A DNA stretch of 64,000 nt from contig NZ_RBAK01000001.1 of NCBI RefSeq assembly GCF_003626595.1, positions 1,178,001 to 1,242,000 on the forward strand, written 5' to 3'. Source of the stretch: Micromonospora endolithica (GTDB lineage Bacteria; Actinomycetota; Actinomycetes; Mycobacteriales; Micromonosporaceae). Under the pieces are notes generated by a model. The model worked only from the letters and a program-made list of their open reading frames with translations. It was not told the DNA's origin and ran no database searches. This document shows positions 58,746 through 64,000 of the stretch, piece after piece. Every line of letters begins with the position of its first letter. Positions within the stretch are counted from its first letter, which is position 1. The position numbers were made by a program, and so were the translations under genes.

Positions 58746-59537
58746 TCACCGGGCGTCGTCGACGCCCGCCCGGCTCTCGCCGTACGCCCGCAGGGTGTGC
58801 TCGTCGGGCGGGTACGTGCCGCGCAGCGGCGCGCCCGCCGCCACCCGCCGTTGCAGGAACGCCTCCAGCTCCTCCTGCTCCCGGGCCGGCCGGGCGATCA
58901 CCGGCACCAGGTGGCGGGGCACGCAGACCACCCCGTCGGCGTCGCCGACCAGCACGTCGCCCGGGTAGACCGGTACTCCGGCGCAGCCGATCGGCACCTG
59001 GACGTCGACGGCGTGGTGCTGGGCCAGGTTGGTCATCGCCGCCGCGCCCGCCGCGAAGACCGGCATCCGCAGTTCCGCGATGCCTTCGATGTCGCGCAGC
59101 GTGCCGTCGGTGACCACGCCCGCGGCGCCCCGGCTGGCCAGGCGGGTCAGCAGGATGTGCCCGGCGGAGGCGGCGCGGCCCTGCCCCCGGCAGTCCATCA
59201 CCAGCACCTGGCCGGGGTGCACGGATTCCACGGCGAGGCGCTGCGGGTGGTCGTAGTCGGCGAAGACGTCGAGGGTGTCGATGTCCTCCCGCGCCGGGAT
59301 GTAGCGCAGCGTGAACGCCTCGCCGACCATCCGGGGCGCGTGCCGGCTCTGGCTGCCCAGGCCGGCCAGGAAGGTGTTGCGCAGCCCCAGTTTGAACAGC
59401 TGGGTGGTGATGGTGGCGGTACTGGCGGCGCCGAGCGCGGCCAGGTCGGCCGGGTCCAGCGGCACCAGGTCCGGGTGGCTCGCCGGCGCCGGGGCGGCGG
59501 CCGGCGGGAGCAGCGGGGCAGGGGGCGTGTGGGTCAT
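58746..59537 (-). CDS. RraA-like aldolase/decarboxylase
   Basis: The 263-residue protein matches the RraA/HMG (4-hydroxy-4-methyl-2-oxoglutarate) aldolase family, with GAAGVVTDGTLRDIEGI (the conserved arginine-aspartate pair), VQVPIGCAGVPVYPGDVLVG and DADGVVCVPRHLV. Enzymes of this fold split 2-oxo-4-hydroxy acids or remove carboxylate in sugar-acid pathways. Its start overlaps the SDR stop by ATGA. In this operon it probably cleaves the oxidised deoxy-sugar acid to pyruvate or similar. This is inference. Confidence 0.85.
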   Translation of the reverse strand: MTHTPPAPLLPPAAAPAPASHPDLVPLDPADLAALGAASTATITTQLFKLGLRNTFLAGLGSQSRHAPRMVGEAFTLRYIPAREDIDTLDVFADYDHPQRLAVESVHPGQVLVMDCRGQGRAASAGHILLTRLASRGAAGVVTDGTLRDIEGIAELRMPVFAAGAAAMTNLAQHHAVDVQVPIGCAGVPVYPGDVLVGDADGVVCVPRHLVPVIARPAREQEELEAFLQRRVAAGAPLRGTYPPDEHTLRAYGESRAGVDDAR

Positions 59538-60331
59538 GGTTGCTGGCCTTCTGCGGAGGTGGAGTCGAGGATCGGGTCGATCCCCGGTGGTCGTGCCTGC
59601 ACGGAGAGCCCGCCGTCGACGGTGATCACCTGGCCGGTGACGTAGGCGGCGTCCGGAGAGGCGAGGAAGGAGACGACGGCGGCGACGTCGTCGCCGGTGC
59701 CGACCCGGCCGAGCGGGATCGGTGCCGCCCGGCGACGTTGGGTGGCCCGGTCGAGGGCGTCGAAGCGGTCGTTGGCGATCGCGCCGGGCGCGACGGCGTT
59801 GACCCGGATCCCGCGCGGGGCGAGGTCCAGGGCGATCGCCCGGGTGGCCGCCTCGACCGCGCCCTTGGTCGCGTCGTAGGCGATCGCGTGGCGGTGCGCC
59901 CGGGTCGCGCCGATCGAGGAGATGTTGACCACCGACCCGCCGGCGGGCATCACCCGGGCGGCGGCGACCGTGCAGAGGAACACCCCCCGCGCGTTGACCG
60001 CGAAGCTGTGGTCCCAGTCGGCGAGCGTCAGGTCACGCAGCGGCACCCGGCCGGACATCGGCACCGCCGCGTTGTTGACCAGGACGTCGATGCGGCCGTG
60101 CCGGTCGGTGACGGCCCGGGTCAGCGCCGCCACCGCCGCCGGGTCGGAGACGTCCCCCGGCGCCGCCATCGCGTCGGCGCCGAGGTCGGCCACGGCGGCG
60201 GCCAGTTCCTCGGGGTCGGGGCCGTTGACCGCCACGATCGCGCCGTCCGCGGCGAGCCGCCGGGCGATGGCCAGGCCGATGTTGCGCCCGCCCCCGGTGA
60301 CCAGGGCGACCCGCCCGGCGAGCCGGGTCAC
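59534..60331 (-). CDS. SDR family oxidoreductase
   Basis: The 265-residue classical SDR has VALVTGGGRNIGLAIARRLA (TGxxxGxG-type), NNAAVPMSGRVPL, SVVNISSIGATRAHRH and YDATKGAVEAATRAIALDL (catalytic YxxxK), with the C-terminal VTGQVITVDGGLSVQ. It uses NAD(P). The GTG overlaps the enolase stop (GTGA). It would oxidise or reduce the product of the upstream dehydratase. Confidence 0.92.
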   Translation of the reverse strand: MTRLAGRVALVTGGGRNIGLAIARRLAADGAIVAVNGPDPEELAAAVADLGADAMAAPGDVSDPAAVAALTRAVTDRHGRIDVLVNNAAVPMSGRVPLRDLTLADWDHSFAVNARGVFLCTVAAARVMPAGGSVVNISSIGATRAHRHAIAYDATKGAVEAATRAIALDLAPRGIRVNAVAPGAIANDRFDALDRATQRRRAAPIPLGRVGTGDDVAAVVSFLASPDAAYVTGQVITVDGGLSVQARPPGIDPILDSTSAEGQQP

Positions 60332-61530
60332 CGGGCCACCGCCGCCAGGTCGGCCGACGGCGCGTCGGTGGGGCCGGCCGGCGCCCGGTCGACCACGTCC
60401 GTCGCGCTGGTGCTCGCCCAGGTCAGCGGGCCGGCACTGGCGGCGACCCGCTCCGGGTCGAGGGTCATGCCGAGGCCGGGCCCGGTCGGCACCCGCAGTC
60501 GGCCACCCACGTAGGTGACCGGTTCGCGGACCACGTCCCGGGTGTAGAGCAGCGGGCCGACCGGGTCGCTGGGCAGGGTCACCGACGGCATCGCCATCGC
60601 CACGTGCGCCGCCGCGGCGGTACCGATGGACATCTCCTGGGTGGTGCCGACCAGGCAGGACTTCCCGGCGGCCTCGGCGATGGCGAAGATCCGGCGGGCC
60701 GGGGTGATGCCGCCGATGGCGATGACACTGACGTTGAACACGTCCACCGCGTCGGCGGTGGCCAGGTCCAACGCCCACCGGAACCCGTAGACGTGCTCGC
60801 TGACCGGCACCGGCAACCGGTCCCGGGCGTGCGCCAGGCCCTTCAGGTCGTGGTGCGGCGCCGGCGACTCGACCAGGTCGAAGCCGACGTCGGCGACCCG
60901 GTCGACGAACCGGCACGCCGCCCGCGGATCCAGCAGGTTGGAGAAGTCCAGCGACTTGATCGTGATGGCGTCGCCGTGGCGGTCGCGGACCTGGCGCAGG
61001 AACCGCTCGTCGAGGTCGAGCCGACGCCCGACGTAGACCCGGAAGTGGTCGAAGCCCTCGGCGGCCCGGCGGGCGACCATCGCGAGGTTGCGCTCCACGT
61101 CGGAGTCGCGCTGCTGGCGGAAGACCGGGTACGCGATCGGCACCGAGTCGCGGACCGCCCCGCCGAGCAGGTCCACCACCCGTACGCCGAGGTGCTTGGC
61201 CGCCAGGTCCCACATCGCGATGTCCACGCCGCACTTGATGGTGCGGCTCTTGTCGTAGATGTAGCCGGCCTGGGGAAAGTTCTGCTCCAGCCGCCGCTCG
61301 ACCTCGGTGATCTGCAACGGGTCGAGGCCCACCAGCAGTTCGTTGAGGGTGCCCTCCAGGTCGGGCACGTCCAGGTGGTAGCGGGGTAGGTGCTGGAAGT
61401 CGGACATCTCCCCCACACCGATCAGGCCGTCGGTGTCGGTGAGCAGCTCGACGAGCACGTGGCCGCAGGTGATGCTGCCGTGCCGGGGGGTGTTGACCGG
61501 GGTGAGGCGTACCCGGGTTATCGCGACCAC
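60328..61530 (-). CDS. Enolase superfamily (mandelate racemase/muconate lactonizing type) dehydratase-like
   Basis: The 400-residue protein has the superfamily N-cap and barrel: FPQAGYIYDKSRTIKCGVDI then MWDLAAKHLGVRVVDLLGG, FRVYVGRRLDLDERFL, ITIKSLDFSNLLDP (first acidic ligand), FDLVESPAPH (second), VSEHVYGFRWALDLA (third), and GGITPARRIFAIAEAAG. The usual K-x-K base motif is changed to YVGR, so chemistry may differ from classical racemases and a dehydratase fits better. The GTG at 61530 overlaps the ABC ATPase end by 13 bp. Substrate is probably an acid sugar. Confidence 0.85.
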   Translation of the reverse strand: MVAITRVRLTPVNTPRHGSITCGHVLVELLTDTDGLIGVGEMSDFQHLPRYHLDVPDLEGTLNELLVGLDPLQITEVERRLEQNFPQAGYIYDKSRTIKCGVDIAMWDLAAKHLGVRVVDLLGGAVRDSVPIAYPVFRQQRDSDVERNLAMVARRAAEGFDHFRVYVGRRLDLDERFLRQVRDRHGDAITIKSLDFSNLLDPRAACRFVDRVADVGFDLVESPAPHHDLKGLAHARDRLPVPVSEHVYGFRWALDLATADAVDVFNVSVIAIGGITPARRIFAIAEAAGKSCLVGTTQEMSIGTAAAAHVAMAMPSVTLPSDPVGPLLYTRDVVREPVTYVGGRLRVPTGPGLGMTLDPERVAASAGPLTWASTSATDVVDRAPAGPTDAPSADLAAVAR

Positions 61531-63359
61531 GCGGCCGTCCTTCCGCTGGGGGCCTGGGTGGGGTGGCCGGGGGCCATCTCCAGCAGCAGGCGGGTGTACT
61601 CGTGGGTGGGACTGCCGTAGATCCGCTCGGCCGGTCCGTGCTCGACGATCCGGCCGTGGCGCATCACCGCGATGTCGTGCGCCACCGACCGCACGACGGC
61701 CAGGTCGTGGGTGATGAACAGGTACGACAGGTCGTGTTCGCGTTGCAGGTCGGCCAGGAGGTTGAGCACCTGCGCCTGGATCGACACGTCCAGGGCGCTG
61801 ACCGCCTCGTCGCAGACGATGAGCCGCGGCCGGGGGCCGAGCGCCCGGGCGATGGCGATGCGCTGCCGCTGCCCACCGGAGAAGGCGGCCGGATGCCGGT
61901 CCAGGGCGGCGGCGTCCAGCCCGACCTGTTCCAGCAGCCGCACCAGTTCCGTGCGGGACGCGTCGAGCCGGTGTACCCGCAGCGGTTCGGCCAGGATCTG
62001 CGCCACCGTCATCCGGGGGTCGAGGCTGGCGTACGGGTTCTGGAAGACCACCTGCACCTCGCGCTGCAGTCGGCGCAACTGCTCCCGGTCGGGACGGGTC
62101 ACGTCGATGCCGGAGTACGAGACGGTGCCACCGGTGGGCCGTTCCAGCCGGAGCAGGGTGCGGGTGAGGCTGGTCTTGCCCGAGCCGGACTCGCCGACCA
62201 GGGCGAGGGTCCGCCCCGGCCAGAGCCGCAGGCTCACCCCGTCGACCGCCCTGACCCGGTCGACGACCCGGCGCAGCAGCCCCCGACGCACCGGATAGTG
62301 CAGCACCACCTCGTCGAACTCGGCCACCGGTTCGCCGGTCGGCTCGCCGGCGCTGGTCGGGTCGTGTTCGGCGGCGACCGGCCCGGGCAGTGGCGCCTCC
62401 GGGTGGTGGCAGGCCGCCAACTGGTCCGGCGCGTGCGGTCGCAGTGCCGGCCGTTCGTCGCGGCAGACGTCGAGCGCCACCGGGCAGCGGGGTGCGAACG
62501 CGCACCCGGGCGCCGCGACGGCGAGGTCCGGCGGGTGCCCGCCGATCGCGACGAGGCGTTGTCGGGCCGGGGCGTCGAGCCGGGGCGTCGCGGCCAGCAG
62601 TGCCCGGGTGTAGGGCATCCGGGGATCGCCGAGGACCTGGCCGGTCGGTCCGGTCTCCACCACCCGGCCCGCGTACATCACCGCGACCCGGTCGGCGTGG
62701 GTGGCGACGGTGCCCAGGTCGTGGGTGATCAGGATCAGCCCCATGCCGAGGTCCCGGCGCAGCGTGTCGAGCATGTCCAGGATCTCGGCCTGCACCGCCA
62801 CGTCCAGCGCGGTGGTCGGCTCGTCGGCGATGAGCAGTTGTGGCCCGGCGGCCAGCGCCAACGCGATGGCGGCGCGCTGCCGCATGCCGCCGGAGAGCTG
62901 GTGCGGGTACTGCTCCAGCCGGGTGCCGGGCTGCGGCAGCCGGGCCAGTTCGAGGGCGGCCAGGGCGCGCTCGCGGGCGGCGGCCCGGCCGACCGGTTCG
63001 TGCGCCCGGATGGCGTCGGCGATCTGGGTGCCCAGGGTGAGCAGCGGGTTCAGCGCGGTGCTCGGATCCTGGAAGACCATCGCGACCCTCCGGCCGCGCA
63101 CCGACCGCCAGCCCCGGGCGTCCAGGCTGGTCAGGTCGGTGTCGCCGAGGCGGATCGTGCCGGTGGTGCGGCAGGCCGGCGGCCGGGGGGTGAGTCCCAG
63201 GACGCTGAGCGCGGTGACGGTCTTGCCGGAGCCGGACTCCCCCACCACCGCGAGGGTCTCGCCGGCGTCGACGTGCAGGTCGACGCCGGTTACCGCGGGC
63301 ACCGGTCGGGAGTCGGGGTTGAAGGTGACGGTGAGGTGCTCGACGGAGAGCAGGGGCAT
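61518..63359 (-). CDS. Fused dipeptide/oligopeptide-type ABC transporter ATPase (DppD-DppF)
   Basis: The 613-residue protein has two complete ABC domains. The first (1-320) has Walker A VVGESGSGKTVTALSVLGL, signature LSGGMRQRAAIALALA and DEPTTALDV; the C-terminal oligopeptide loop APGCAFAPRCPVALDVC carries the cysteines typical of Opp ATPases. The second (345-600) has LVGESGSGKTSLTRTLL, FSGGQRQRIAIARAL and CDEAVSALDVS. The fusion would serve alone as the dimer for an Opp-type importer. ATG 63359 is used; GTG 63368 is an alternative, directly after the binding protein stop. Confidence 0.92.
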   Translation of the reverse strand: MPLLSVEHLTVTFNPDSRPVPAVTGVDLHVDAGETLAVVGESGSGKTVTALSVLGLTPRPPACRTTGTIRLGDTDLTSLDARGWRSVRGRRVAMVFQDPSTALNPLLTLGTQIADAIRAHEPVGRAAARERALAALELARLPQPGTRLEQYPHQLSGGMRQRAAIALALAAGPQLLIADEPTTALDVAVQAEILDMLDTLRRDLGMGLILITHDLGTVATHADRVAVMYAGRVVETGPTGQVLGDPRMPYTRALLAATPRLDAPARQRLVAIGGHPPDLAVAAPGCAFAPRCPVALDVCRDERPALRPHAPDQLAACHHPEAPLPGPVAAEHDPTSAGEPTGEPVAEFDEVVLHYPVRRGLLRRVVDRVRAVDGVSLRLWPGRTLALVGESGSGKTSLTRTLLRLERPTGGTVSYSGIDVTRPDREQLRRLQREVQVVFQNPYASLDPRMTVAQILAEPLRVHRLDASRTELVRLLEQVGLDAAALDRHPAAFSGGQRQRIAIARALGPRPRLIVCDEAVSALDVSIQAQVLNLLADLQREHDLSYLFITHDLAVVRSVAHDIAVMRHGRIVEHGPAERIYGSPTHEYTRLLLEMAPGHPTQAPSGRTAAWSR

Positions 63360-63372
63360 CGGAATCACCGCC

Positions 63373-64000
63373 TCAGGACGCCAACGCGGCCTCGTCGAGG
63401 CGCCACTGGCCGTCGACGTCGAGCACGATGCCGCTGAGCTTGGCGCTGTGGATCAGCGGGGACTTCGGCTGGTGCAGGAAGACCCAGTAGTTCTCGTCGA
63501 CGATGCGCTTCTGCACCTCGACGTACGCCTGCTTGCGGACCGCCCGGTCCTCGCTCGCGGCGGCGGTGTCCAGCAACCGGTCGAGGGTGCTGTCGGCCAA
63601 CCCGGACCAGTTGTTGGAGCCCCTGCTGGAGAAGTACGGGTCGAACGACAGCGACGGGTCCAGCCGGGGAATGTCGATCACCAGCAGGGCGGCGTCGAAG
63701 TCCTGCTTGCGCATCCGGTCGAGCTGGGTCTGCGCCTCCAGGACCTCGACCTTGGGCGCGAAGCCGGCGGCGGTGAGCTGGGACTGGAGCAACTCGGCGA
63801 TGGTCGGGTCGGGGGCGCGCCGTCGGGCGACGACGGTGATCGGCACCGGCGTACCGCCGAGGGCGGTCTTGGCCCCAGCCGGGTCGAGCGCGGGGGGCGT
63901 GATCGACGGGTCGTAGAACCAGTCCTTGGCGGTGGCGAAGGAGGGCGCCAGGTCGTACTGGCCGCCGGCGGCGGCCTTGCCCACGCCCTCGCGGTCGATG
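63373..64000 (-). CDS. Family 5 extracellular solute-binding protein (C-terminal part, cut by window edge)
   Basis: The last 209 residues fit the SBP_bac_5 family (peptide/nickel or oligosaccharide acid binding) of Opp-type importers: VGKAAAGGQYDLAPSFATA, DPAGAKTALGGTPVPITVV, DFDAALLVIDIPRLDPSLSF, SRGSNNWSGLADSTLDRLL, EVQKRIVDENYWVFL and WRLDEAALAS. The frame runs off the window at 64000; the signal peptide and N-terminal lobe lie beyond. It is followed 4-13 bp later by the ABC ATPase, so permeases are probably encoded upstream, outside the window. Confidence 0.85.
   Translation of the reverse strand, partial: IDREGVGKAAAGGQYDLAPSFATAKDWFYDPSITPPALDPAGAKTALGGTPVPITVVARRRAPDPTIAELLQSQLTAAGFAPKVEVLEAQTQLDRMRKQDFDAALLVIDIPRLDPSLSFDPYFSSRGSNNWSGLADSTLDRLLDTAAASEDRAVRKQAYVEVQKRIVDENYWVFLHQPKSPLIHSAKLSGIVLDVDGQWRLDEAALAS

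Noticed and set aside
55403..59113. Very long open frame (over 1200 codons) on the plus strand
   Set aside because: It is antisense to glcD and the glycosidase, with a low-complexity Gly/Val/Arg/Gln composition typical of a shadow frame in GC-rich DNA.

Overview
The window is about 64 kb of very GC-rich DNA with strong G/C preference at third codon positions, frequent GTG starts and many 1-4 bp ATGA/GTGA/TGATG gene overlaps. Gene content (an EccB-type ESX protein, a DesA3-type desaturase with its reductase, an ECF41 sigma factor, a MsiK-style sugar ABC system without its own ATPase, cellulose-binding esterase, GC-rich intergenic hairpins) points to a filamentous actinomycete, most likely Micromonosporaceae (Micromonospora-like). 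The genus is inference. I saw no rRNA, tRNA, CRISPR array, integrase or transposase.

Layout. 0-1 kb: a GNAT acetyltransferase, then a collapsed arsenic locus in which an arsR start is fused by deletion to the tail of an arsenate reductase. 1-7.6 kb: a divergent carbohydrate locus (dehydrogenase, TIM-barrel isomerase and MGH1-like glycosidase on the minus strand; lipoprotein and two permeases on the plus strand) around an unusually AT-rich shared promoter. 7.7-9.8 kb: a methyltransferase and an isolated eccB. 10-13.3 kb: a persulfide operon (CstR-like repressor, metallo-beta-lactamase/rhodanese, rhodanese with a membrane tail, TauE/SafE exporter) with two copies of one 16-bp dyad. 13.3-16.6 kb: two methyltransferase-fold proteins, a small membrane protein and a GT87 mannosyltransferase-like protein. 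16.6-21.8 kb: acyl-CoA ligase and acyl-CoA dehydrogenase flanking a scrambled interval that carries a 234-bp copy of the ligase 3' end spliced into a broken GNAT gene. 22-30.3 kb: an AAA ATPase, membrane proteins, and a DesA3/ferredoxin-reductase pair divergent from a PucR-type regulator. 30.4-32.6 kb: a CopB-type copper ATPase under two CsoR-like dyads.

32.8-42.3 kb: a cluster of methyltransferase, DUF2064 nucleotidyl/glycosyl-transferase-like protein, GT2 glycosyltransferase, polytopic membrane protein, zinc-ribbon sugar epimerase and a fused cytochrome b / molybdopterin oxidoreductase. Two direct repeats of GTAAGG with 11-bp period lie in its promoters. It is interrupted by an LtrA protein and a secreted esterase with a CBM2. 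This is the best candidate here for a poorly described system. 42.4-53 kb: an ECF41 sigma factor beside its probable target oxidoreductase, hydrolases, a transglutaminase-like protein, a Sua5/YciO protein, a decayed DinB gene, a repeat protein and a second LtrA. 53-64 kb: a long minus-strand run that reads, in order of transcription, as an Opp-type ABC transporter (binding protein cut by the window edge), enolase-superfamily dehydratase, SDR, RraA-like aldolase, secreted glycosidase, then glycolate-oxidase-type GlcD and GlcF. This looks like uptake and breakdown of a sugar acid or glycoside.

Recurring theme: three loci (ars, GNAT/ligase, DinB) are recent-looking wrecks, and several long perfect inverted repeats sit between genes and probably act as terminators or belong to genus-wide repeat families.
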